From positions 4,513,501 through 4,577,500 of the forward strand of contig JACSYO010001674.1 of assembly GCA_016806645.1 (NCBI GenBank): a stretch of 64,000 nucleotides of DNA, read 5' to 3'. Under the pieces are notes generated by a model. The model was not told where the DNA came from and ran no database searches. It saw nothing but the letters and a program-made list of their open reading frames with translations. The DNA comes from Ophiodon elongatus (taxonomy: Eukaryota > Chordata > Actinopteri > Perciformes > Hexagrammidae). Shown piece after piece: positions 12,966 to 22,939 of the stretch (its first letter is position 1; each line of letters starts with the position of its first letter). A program made the position numbers and the translations under genes.

Positions 12966-13979
12966 TGAATTTATTCCCCGTAGAAATGGAGGAGACACTC
13001 AGCATGTGATATTTTCCAAATGGTTATTCTATTATTTGTGACCTTCATTTAATTGTTCTTTGTTAAATACATTTTTTTTTTTTTTTTCACAATCTTTAAA
13101 GAACTGAATAAAACATATAGAAACAGCTTTGCTTGATAAATATTAGGCCTCTGAGATTGGAAGAGATTTCAAATCAAGGTCATTACAATTTTTAGATATG
13201 GGACAGATGGGTGTAACACCTTACGCAATTATTAAGTAAGGAAGCAGAAATGATTATCATTAATTTAAAGAACTGGAAACTGATGTGTTTTAGCCTCATT
13301 AACAGAATAAATGCTTTCTATTCTTGAAGTAATTCTGGAGTTTACTGACTATATTCTTGCAACACCACTCCATCCACTACGACACTTGCAACAAGGAATT
13401 TAAACCTCGGTGAGTCTGTTAAAAACATAAATATTAAGTTCACAACTTATTAGTTTGTTTTTCAAAAAACTACAGTCCTTATCTAAACACATGAGGCGAG
13501 CCACACGGCATACTGCTGGGAAAAAGACAGTTCCAAGGTTGGATGTTTAGTTATTAGCGTAAATGTCTTGATTTTGAAACAGGTTTTCTTATCTCTGGAA
13601 CAAAAGTTAGCAACGCACTGGTTCCCTCGACAAAAAGCCAATGAGATTGTTCTATTAGATTTTGGATTATTGCAGAAAATAAACTCGGTTACAAACACAA
13701 GTTTGTGATACTTTAGTTCAACTAGGTAATCTTCACAAATCAACAACACTTGAAGCGTAATTGCAAATGTTAAACACAAGCTTAACTGATATAATGTTTT
13801 GTTTTACGACTTATACATCAGTAAATATCCATAGAGTTTGAAGCTTTTACGTGTTTCAAAAAAAGGCTAAATGAGACTTCAAAATGTCATCATGTGGACT
13901 AGTCCACCATCACAGCCTCGTTGTGTACTTGCGCTCATGCAACCATGGTGTAATTTGTTTGTCGTTCGTTTAACGACAG
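12966..13979. other. Intergenic pfkfb2-yod1, gene-free, with a partial copy of the neighbouring foldback repeat
   Basis: AT-rich DNA with no supported coding sequence. About 13600-13770 is a diverged half-copy of the foldback element that follows, with shared phrases such as GGTTCCCTCGAC, AAAGCCAATG and ACAAATCAACA in the same order. Nothing else is recognised. Confidence 0.6.
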
Positions 13980-14451
13980 TATTTACCGTAAATTCCCTAA
14001 TAGCAGTTAGCTGTAAGGGAATTTGGGTTTTTGGCATTTCCCGGGTTCCCTCGACAGAAAGTCAATGGGATTTTTTTTTTCATTTAATTTTGCTGAAAAT
14101 AAGATCTATGGTAAACACAAGATTATAATACTTAAATGTTTTGTTCAGAAAGATAACCTTTACAAATAAACATCACTTTTATCATTTTTTAAGCCATTTT
14201 TTAAGCATAAATGCTTATGATTGCATTTATGCTTCAAAAATGATAAAAGCGGTGTTTATTTGTAACGGTTATTTTTTTCCTGAACAAAAAATGTAAGTAT
14301 TATAATCTTGTTTTGATCAATATATTTTATTTTTAAGATATTCAAAAATTCAATGAAAAAAAAATTGGCTTTCTGTCGAGGGAACCCGTGAAATGCCAAC
14401 AACAAAAAATTCCCTAACAGCTAACAATTATTAGGGAAGTTACGGTAAATG
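13980..14451. mobile_element. ~470-bp foldback (MITE-like) element beside the yod1 promoter
   Basis: The left arm (13980-14070, TTTACCGTAAATTCCCTAA ... GGGTTCCCTCGACAGAAAG) is matched by the reverse complement of the right arm (14362-14451). Homology continues inward to a short centre near 14215, where GCATAAATGC meets GCATTTATGC, so almost the whole element is one long imperfect palindrome. There is no open frame. It resembles a non-autonomous DNA transposon. Target-site duplications are unclear. Confidence 0.75.
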
Positions 14452-14469
14452 CCGTGTTCTGTCGGCCAG

Positions 14470-14566
14470 AGAGCGTCATGACGTCACAAATACGTAAACT
14501 GACGTTCTACACATCAGTCTCTCACTGAGTGTTTATTGTTTGAGGCTGGGCTGCAGTCAACAGCAG
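14470..14566 (+). promoter_or_regulatory. yod1: Probable yod1 promoter with perfect CRE and 5' noncoding exon
   Basis: A perfect cAMP response element TGACGTCA lies at 14479-14486. It is followed within ~90 bases by an exon-like stretch ending CAACAGCAG|GTAAGA (exon end 14566). The yod1 coding exon is preceded by a matching acceptor, TTTCTGTAG|GCAGG (exon resumes at 17368), five bases before the ATG. The intron would be about 2.8 kb. The transcription start is inferred, not seen. Confidence 0.5.
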
Positions 14567-16179
14567 GTAAGAAGGAGAAAATAACTCAGCCCGTTGACAT
14601 GTCACTCAAAGTACCTTTTAGTGTGTTTTATATGCCATTTGGCAGGAAACACAATGTACCTGGTTACCTGGATGTAAAAACGGTCCACTTATGGATTAGC
14701 ATGCTAGCATTAACAGATGATACAAGCTAGTTAGTTAGCTAGCTAGCTAACACTTTACCCGTTTATGTTTGTTTGTGAGTCCGAACAAGTGACGTTGTGT
14801 TTCTTTCATAACTTTAACTACTTGTTCTGGACAAATGTGTCAATGACTCCCACGGCTGTTTTCTTGAGTTATACACCAGTTGGCTCCACATTAAGCTGCT
14901 CTTTGTGTCGCTTGGCAGGGAGCTCCTAGCTAGCTTAGCCCACTTAGCTCTCTGCTGGTTCACCAAGTCACCAAGAACAAAGAAAACAAAACAAAGCAAT
15001 GTCGCTGTCATGTGTTTTTACCCTGCTGCACGTCAGCACTTTAATTGTTATGCCGGGTCCATTTAGAAAGTGGCATTACAGCTCCAACACCCTGGTTATG
15101 TCTATGTTGCATTAGTTCAGCTAACTAACAGGCTAGCACAACTAGTTAGCTTACAGCTTTACGGTAAAACGGCTGAATTCTGAACTAACCTTAAATAACA
15201 ACCATTAAGCTCGCGATTAAGTATTTTTAATGCATGTTTTCTGAAAGGGTAAAACCATGTTTTCAAAGATTCAAGGTTGTTTAGTCCCCTCACCGATTAG
15301 TTAACTAGTAGCGTTACATATAGAAGGACATAAAACTCCACTTTTCAAGTCGTATATTATTATTATTATTATTATTATTGAGTCACTTCTTGGTTACATG
15401 TAAGTGAAGTTGTGCTTCTGGCTCAAGTCCCAGTTTGTGCCTCACACAAAATCACTGTAATTTTTGCAACGATGAAGTAATGAAAATTTAAAATAAAGTC
15501 AAACAAACCTCGACACTTTTTTATTTATTTTTTTTACATTTTGATCATCCTTTAGTCATTTCTATTTCTATTTCCATCCCATAACCTAATTAAAGATGGC
15601 AACCAGAAATTATAGCCCCTGCTTTCTTGTCTGGTTGCCATTTATTTTTGGGGCCAAGGAAGGAGCCCTACCCTTTTTAACATTTTTTTTTTTTTAAAAG
15701 GCCACTCCTCAGTTGAGTTAAATATTTGAGTTGATTTTAAATGATGCACTGCCTTTTGTTTACTTATGGGAAACAGTAACCGATTGTCTCACTTTTCTGT
15801 AACTCTAAAACTTACTGTAAAACTAAAATGTTTTCTCTTATGTCCAAGAATTAAGAAAACCCCTTCACTTTGTGCTCTTTTGAATCAGCCAAATTACTTT
15901 TATTTTAATTTCAAACTAAAAAAGGCCTTATTTCCCAGTGTAATGCCTGGACAGGCTTTTTAATTATAAAAATTAAGAAAAGTTCCATCATTAGAATGAC
16001 AACAGTCTAATTTGCTGCACTTAACACTAAAAACATAGTTGTTCAATCGTACATGGGAAGATAAATGTTTATAAAATTATAATAAAAAAATTGGTTCACA
16101 TCTAAGATCTTCTGGCAGTTTGTTCCAGTTGCATGCAGCATAACCGCTACATTGGCATATAGCCAAGGTGAAACCAAGT

Positions 16180-16211
16180 TTTATTTATTATATATATATA
16201 TATATATATAT

Positions 16212-16245
<34 letters not shown>

Positions 16246-16263
16246 CTATCTATCGATATATAT

Positions 16264-16303
<40 letters not shown>

Positions 16304-16310
16304 ATCTATA
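16180..16310. repeat. Compound TA/GATA palindromic microsatellite
   Basis: (TA)n, (GATA)n, a GATCTATCTATCGATATATATAGATA junction area and a second (TA)n follow each other and form a self-complementary block in the likely first intron of yod1. Confidence 0.85.
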
Positions 16311-16599
16311 TTGTTTTGCTCTTGTCCTCCATGTTTTCAGCAGCATTGCTGCTACGTTCCACTTTGTTTGAGTTTTCAAGGCGGCGGTGATTGACAGGTG
16401 ATGACAGGGGGCGTGTGCCAGGTTGGGTCAAACCATCCTGATATGGGGGAGACTCTGGGTTTTTAGGATAATGAAATTGAATAGCCTACTGGATATAAAA
16501 TTCAGCTTATGAACTTACACTTATATTTTATTGAAAATGTATTCAATAAATATTTTTAAAGGATTTTTGAGTCGATGCTAATTTTGAATATATATATTT

Positions 16600-16790
16600 T
16601 TAAATCTTCACGTACCCCCGCCATTTTACAGCATAGAAGAACACCGTGACCCGCGAAATTAGTTTTCTAATCAAACATGGCGAAACGTAAGTATGACAAT
16701 GTTCCTCGATTTGGGTCGCGGCTTGTCATTAAGGGGTGATGGTGGGTCCCACAACCAGACCAGTTGAGAACCACTGTGGTATACTATACC
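16600..16790. mobile_element. hAT-type transposon relic with BED-like N-terminal fragment
   Basis: A tiny frame at 16678-16740 reads MAKRKYDNVPRFGSRL and then stops; it resembles the start of BED-finger hAT transposase genes. It is flanked by 'gtaccccc' and by 'ccagttgagaaccactg', which reads CAGTGGTTCTCAACTGG on the other strand, a typical hAT terminal sequence. Only a deleted remnant remains. Confidence 0.5.
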
Positions 16791-16912
16791 ATAAAAAAAA
16801 TTTCATGACATACTATTCTATTTGTTAGCATTTTTAATGACATGACATCATATTTTTTATGACATATTATACTATGACTTCACTGTATTTAGTTTCAAGT
16901 GATAATTTACAT

Positions 16913-17080
16913 TATTAGCACGTAACCTTTATTAACTCCACAGGGATGATTAGATTTTTCAAAACTGAAGCCCATTTGAGAAAATCCCAAAAATATTTGT
17001 GCATGTTGTACTTTTATATATATTTTTTGTCTTGCTTTGTGGGTACAGTGCTACAGCACTGCCCCACATTTCTATCTGTA
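16913..17080 (+). repeat. Second copy of a local dispersed repeat
   Basis: This stretch is collinear with 10845-11090: CGTAACCTTT, CCATTTGAGAAAAT, GGGTACAGTGCT and CCACATTTCTATCT occur in the same order in both. The class is unknown. Confidence 0.6.
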
Positions 17081-17372
17081 GCTCTTTTATGGTTAACTAT
17101 ACTATGACATACTAGCAATACATATTACTGTTAAGCATTAGAATTACAGCAGCAGAAACGAGATTATGCCTGGATATTAATACAATGTATAGTCATTAAC
17201 CAACATAACTAATTACAAAGTTGATTTAACGTTCTTTATTAATCCAGATGTCCAGAAAGTGTCTTCTTGATGGCTACAATCCCTTGACGACAAATGCTGT
17301 GGTGGATGGGCAAAGGGTGTACCAAATACCTGCCGTCTTACTGACTTGTTGTCACATGTTTCTGTAGGCAGG

Positions 17373-18596
17373 ATGTTGCGTCTTCGCTGTAAGACCAAAA
17401 ATGGCAGCCACATAATGCAGGGCTTGACTCATCAGTCCTGCGTGCAAGAGCTGAAGACTAAGGTGGAGGAGCTGACTGGTATCCCCTGTGATGTGCAGAA
17501 AATTATGGTTGGTTATCCGCCCGCCAGCCTCGATCTTCAAAATGGAGACGCTCACCTCAAGGACTACCCCATCAAATCAGGCATGTTATCAAAAGATCCA
17601 GATAAGTTCACAGCATTTAGCATGCTCATATGACTATTTTAATTACATGTTTTCAAGACAATCTATGACTGGGTTAACATTAAGTAAGTTTTAGAAGAAA
17701 TAACCATGAAAATGATGGACAGTATTCTGTGAATTACCCAGAGCAATTATTTTAATGCTATGAAGAACCCAGATGAAATTCAGTTCACCTCGTTGTATTG
17801 ATGTGGCAGCAGAAATCTCAAAACGTAGCTGTAAACAAGATACATGTTCCTCTGTTCTTACCAAAGTCTGTACTGTGTTGTCTCACCCTCTACAGGAGAC
17901 ACACTCATAGTCGAGGAAGAAAAAAACAAGCCCAAGCCGCCTCAGGATCCCCCCACTGTGACTAAAGCTCCACGCCTGGAAGCCTCACCCACGCTGGCAC
18001 GTCGAGTGGTCCCAGCTGACAACTCCTGCCTCTTCACCAGTGTGTATTATGTGGTGGAAGGTGGCGTATATGACCTTGCCTGTGCCCCAGAGATGCGAGG
18101 CCTCATCGCCCAGATTGTGTCGAGTGACCCCGCGGCGTACTCCGAGGCGGTGCTGGGAAAGACCAACGAGGAGTACTGCTCTTGGATAAGACGCGACGAC
18201 ACCTGGGGGGGAGCCATCGAGGTGTCCATCATGTCCAAGTTCTACCAGTGCGAGATCTGTGTGGTGGACACTCAGACGGTCCGAGTGGATCGATTCGGGG
18301 AGGACGCCGGCTACCACAAACGCGTGCTGCTCATCTACGACGGCATCCACTACGACCCGCTGCAGAAAGAAACGCCCGGCTCCGACGCTCCGCCCCAGAC
18401 AATCTTCTCCACCACGGACGACGTAATCCTGGCGCAGGCCCTCGAGCTCGCGGACGAGGCTCGCCGCAAGCGTCAGTTCACGGACGTTAACCGCTTCGCG
18501 TTGCGCTGCATGGTGTGCCAGACGGGCCTGGTGGGACAAAAGGAAGCCCGTGAGCATGCCAAGGAGACGGGCCACACCAACTTTGGGGAAGTGTGA
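17373..18596 (+). CDS. yod1: OTU-domain ubiquitin hydrolase YOD1
   Basis: Deubiquitinase of the OTU family (yeast Otu1 orthologue) that works with the p97/VCP ATPase in ER-associated degradation and trims atypical ubiquitin chains. Two coding exons, 17373-17580 and 17896-18596, give 302 residues. Residues 1-72 form the UBX-like domain that binds p97 (RLRCKTKNGSH ... GYPPASLDL). The OTU core starts at VVPADNSC with catalytic Cys114 and has His221 in YDGIHYDPL. A C-terminal C2H2-type finger uses Cys274, Cys277, His290 and His296, and the protein ends HTNFGEV as in mammals. The intron between the exons must start with GC (TCAG|GCATGT) to keep the SGD reading frame. ATG 17373 was chosen because an acceptor ends at 17367 and MLRLRC aligns with the conserved human start of this domain. 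The longer human N-terminal extension is absent. Confidence 0.97.
17581..17582 (+). other. yod1: Noncanonical GC 5' splice site of the yod1 coding intron
   Basis: Exon 1 ends TCAG and the intron begins GCATGT. The downstream acceptor CTACAG|GAGAC restores Ser-Gly-Asp. No GT nearby gives an open frame into exon 2, so a GC-AG intron is the only consistent solution. Confidence 0.8.
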
Positions 18597-20777
18597 ACAC
18601 TGTTTTGTCCTTTCCGCCTCTCACAAATACAACCACCGCCGACCCGTTGTGCCCCAATGTCTGGCGACTCTGTTGGTCTATCTGTCAATCTGCTTGTGTG
18701 ATCCTCTACCTCACATTGTCCAGCGACATCTATGGAGAATCTGCAGAACACTGTGTTCAGCCTCTAACCTGTTTAGTATTTCTTTTTAACTGCTGTCAGT
18801 TCTCAATAGTCAGAAACACGACTGCAGTACTCGGACGTCTTTAAACCATATTTTTAGTCCGCTCGGATGGTTTCAAGTCTGTTTGACTGGGTCAAGTGAA
18901 ATATGCAAACCGTTCTTAGGATATGTTTTAATCTCTTTGGGTTACTCGACGGCTTGGTTGTATTGATAACTAACCAAATGGCAGCTCACGTATTGGCAAT
19001 TAGAAAATGCACCAAATTGCCAATACTCACCTGTGACTGACTAAACTTATATTTTCTAAAACCTTGCTATCCACCTCTAGAAAGAGTTTAAAACAACCAT
19101 TAAGAATTATTTGCACTAGGATGTGATCCTACTCACTGTTGTCTTAAGCGCAGCACACAAAGAATGACTGTTATCATCATGTTGGTTACATAGCATGCTT
19201 TTTTATTTCCCTTGTTGAAACTCTTCCAATATAGAGAAAAAAAAGAGATAATTTGGTTAATTGTAGATGTCTGAATTGTTCAGCACAGTTGGGCTGAACT
19301 AGATTGGTCGTTATTCAAATGGGACGTCTCTTTGGATCTACTGAGCAGTGGGATTGAGGTTATGCATTTTTAAATATCATTTAGCAATCTGTGATCCAAA
19401 GTTTGCCTGATTACTTATGTATTTTCCCCTTTTTCTTTTGATGTTGTGACATTGTTCATCAATGAACTTATTTTAGATTAGACAAAAAAAATGGTGCTGA
19501 AACATTTTGCAATTTCTGTAGCTCAGTTATTCTTCATGGGTACGACAGTATTTCAGGAGTATGATTTTAATTCTAGTGTCATTTTTAAATCTCATCATGC
19601 CGTTATAATTTTTTTTTTTTGTATTTAGTTTTTGTTTTCTATTGCTGCATATTTAAAAAAAACAAAAAAAAAACACTAAAGAGTGATGAGGTGTTTGTAT
19701 CTCAGAGCACAGGTCGTGGTGAGAGTGTAGCGACTGGGATTTGATCTGTAAGATAAATCCTGCTCACTTAATGCATTTACTGTTCAGGTACAGTCCAGAC
19801 ATGTGTATGTTTTAGCTTATCAGCATTAACCATTTAAAGTTTTCACCTTTTATATTTGCAGCCCAAAAGTATTTCTAGCCGGGGTGTTTTTGAAAACCAT
19901 GAGTCAAAGACCATTTGGTTTAAAATGTAGTGCATGTTGTCCAAAAACACAAATGCCATTTTGTTCCACTGTATTTTGCACAACTGGAGCATATTCTCAC
20001 GTTTAAAAGTCGGACGTCGTCATCTCTCTGCTAAGTCCTTTGATACTCGCTGCCTACGAGGATGAAGCATTCATTTACTTACGTTAAACCACAGGTCAAA
20101 CACGTTAAGTTGAAGGAGGACATTCATATATATTTTTGGGGATTAGCCCACTTCATTGTGGTCTCATGTGGTGCAGAACCAGTATTTCAACTTCACATAT
20201 GTGTGACGGCAATATTGGGAACTAGCGTTTGCCAAATAATTTAAGTTTTCACCGTGGAGGACTTGACTTGGGGTTTACTTTGAGATATTTCTTCAGACTC
20301 AGATGGTGTTGGATATTAACAACAGGCAAATCTAAAACGAATTATGATTTATTTCCCTCTGTTGCCTTTAGGTAGTTTATTTCATTTTAAGAGTGATTAT
20401 GGATTTGTCAGCTGGCTCAAGTGAAACTATGAAATGGATTTGTTGTATTTTGTATTTACCAAGTTCTCAAGACTCTTCAAGGACAATAACGATGAATGTT
20501 GCACACAAAGCACTGCAGAATAACTGGATTTACTTGATTCTTTTTCAGTGTTGTCACAATTAAAAGTTATAGCCGACGGTGTTGGGTACGCGAGTCGTTT
20601 TGTATCAACACATTCCTTTTTTCAGTTTACTCTTTAAGTCATTTTCTTTGTGTTTTACGTCTGTAGTGATGGTTAAAGGTCAGTTCACCCTATTTTCTAA
20701 TACTTTTTGTAATACTAACTGTCCCCACACCACCTATTTATAGCTCTTGTTGACAATCCATGGCCATTGGGAATAAA
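18597..20777 (+). other. yod1: Long yod1 3' UTR
   Basis: There is no coding frame after the stop. AT-rich sequence runs to AATAAA at 20772-20777, the best polyadenylation signal. A long 3' UTR is usual for vertebrate YOD1. The exact end is unproven. Confidence 0.5.
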
Positions 20778-20994
20778 CCCTTGTTGGCTGAACCTCACTG
20801 ATCCTGTCGTAGTGGGATTACACCACTGACACGGTATTCTAAGGTACATCTACCCTTTCTTAATAGGATAACAGGATTTGATCACCAGCTGTTTGAAGCA
20901 GCAGTGACAGTTGCTACTGTTGGTCAAAGAGACACGTTACGGGACACTTAACATATGCAGTTAGCTTTTAGACCTAAACTTGTTTAAAGCCCTC

Positions 20995-21165
20995 CTCTGT
21001 TTTTAAAAGGGTACTTTGTACTTTATTTTTTCCTTATTTCAAGTTTATGCAACTTCATACTTCGACTCCTCCACATCTCAGAGGCAAATGTTGCACTTTT
21101 TTTCTCCACTATATTGTTTCTGACAGCTTTGGTGACTTTTGAGATTCCATTTTGTCATATCCTTA
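20995..21165 (-). repeat. Fragment of the AAGTA-rich teleost interspersed repeat
   Basis: 'gtactttgtactttatt', 'tactccactatattg'-like text and 'tgacagctttggtgactttt' match the well-known fish repeat whose other piece is at 7870-8290, here in the opposite orientation. Confidence 0.5.
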
Positions 21166-21224
21166 AAATTGTCCTTTTTGAGCTAAATTAACAATTTAAA
21201 AACCCTCTTGGAGCTTGGATCATT

Positions 21225-21625
21225 CTTTATGACTTGCTATACTATGACATTCATTTGACATTTTATGACAGTACACTACATACTATCAGTGGTTTTTATG
21301 ACACTATTACGTAATGTTTTTGTGACATTTATGACTTACTATACTATGACATTTTATGACTTGTTATACTAATACATTTTTTGAACCATTTGTATGACAC
21401 TTTGATGTTTCACTATACTATACTTCTGTGCCATTTTAAATAAATTACTTTTTACTTTTTTCGACATGCTATACTTTTACTTTTTTTGACAAGCTGTACA
21501 ATTTTTTTCTACATGCTATACTATAACTTTTATATTAACATAATGTACAATTACTTTTTTTAATACATTTTTTCTGACATGCTATGCTGTTTCTTTTGTA
21601 TGACTTTCTTCGACATGCTATACGT
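21225..21625. repeat. Degenerate TATACTATGACAT / GACATGCTATACT tandem repeat
   Basis: At least ten diverged units built on ACATGCTATACT and TATGACTTACTATACTATGACATTT occur over ~400 bases between yod1 and sarg. Related single units occur at 16775-16870 and 17095-17115. Confidence 0.65.
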
Positions 21626-22690
21626 TGCATCTGGACCTAGAACCGATAGATAATTGGGAATTATTTCGATTTTGAGGCTTCTATTTTAACGGGCGCAGCT
21701 TTTCCAGCCTTTACGGCACTCGTTCAACGGTCCAGGAAACACACCGACCAATCACATGCGTTGTACATAACATCACGTGGTGACACTCAGCCAATCAAAT
21801 GAATGTGTGTATTCCGACAAGCGTCGGGGCTTCAGTGAGATATAAACAGACGGAACAGTTAAAGGAGTTATTTCACGTGGTGTTATCCAAGAAGAGAAAT
21901 GTGAACAGCGAAACCAGATCCTTTAACCGGGAATGAACAGACTATTATAGGTTCCTTCTTCCAAAGCAGATTGTCTCATATGTTCAGAGACCGTGATGAT
22001 TATTAAAAGCAGCTATATGAAGCGTCCCCACGAGAAAAAAAAAGCACAAATCTTTGAGCAAACTACCCACTCAAATCCCAAATGAAGACACAGAAAATAA
22101 ACTTAAAAGCCCAATATGATCAGAATCCTAACATTAATTCATTGTCCAACAATGATGTCAACAGAGCTGAAAGAGGATGATTTAATAACCACAGATAAAG
22201 TTCCTACACACACATTTTTATCTTTTTAGAAGATGATTATAGAATATCGTGGCTTTTTTTTGGGTGACAGCACTTCATAACTGAATTTAAAGCTGCAGGC
22301 CAAAGACAAGTTAAATTAATTTTTGTAAAATGAAGGACTTTATTTTAAGATAAACATTTTTCAAAAGCTTTCTGTGATTTCTTTTTTTTTAAATCCAGCC
22401 CTTATTGTAATTGAAATGAAATAACATGTATTTATTATTTATATATCATCCAGTTAAACACACACGCACCTCTTAATTATATAACCTGCCACAAATAAGG
22501 TATATATAGCCCGTTTCTCTCAAGTGTGATCACAACATATTGCATTACTTTATTAAGTACACTAATAAGTAAAAGTAAGTTACATAATGTGTTTGTCGTC
22601 TCCTATATTACAGGATTGGGCAAATAAATCAGCAAAATTGTCTATCGTTTTCTGCATTCAAACTTATGTTACTCTTTAAAAAAAAAAAAA
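21626..22690. other. Intergenic yod1-sarg, no gene seen
   Basis: AT-rich DNA without supported coding sequence. A CCAAT, CACGTG-like and TATAAA series at 21745-21850 looks promoter-like in isolation, but no exon follows it that I can recognise. Confidence 0.5.
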
Positions 22691-22691
22691 A

Positions 22692-22939
22692 ACACGCGCA
22701 CGCGCGCGCGCGCACAGAGAGGGAGATAGTTTGAAACGGAGATACTGATTAGCAGATTACCGCAGTTATGGGTGCCATGACAACAAGGGCCCGTGCGTCT
22801 CAAGGAGAACGCTGCGCTCTGATTGGCTAAACGCGGAGGGCACAAAGTCCCTCGTGCAGGTGAACACAGAGCCGCTCAGCCGCGTCTTCACTTCGCAGAA
22901 GAAGCAGAAGATGGATAACTGAAGACTAATTCACAGCAG
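22692..22939 (+). promoter_or_regulatory. sarg: Probable sarg promoter and 5' noncoding exon
   Basis: An alternating purine-pyrimidine CA/CG run (22692-22716) and an inverted CCAAT box (GATTGGCT, about 22818) precede a GC-rich stretch. This ends in AACTGAAGAC...CACAGCAG|GTATGTG, a good donor (exon end 22939). A three-codon upstream frame, ATG GAT AAC TGA, starts at 22911. A matching acceptor (TTTTCACAG|ACTGAA, exon from 26206) precedes the sarg start codon. Confidence 0.5.

Noticed and set aside
17985..18575. 196-codon - strand open frame
   Set aside because: It is the antisense shadow of the yod1 OTU exon.
21745..21850. CCAAT boxes plus TATAAA resembling a core promoter
   Set aside because: No recognisable exon or gene follows before the sarg 5' exon more than 1 kb away; likely chance or a repeat-borne promoter.
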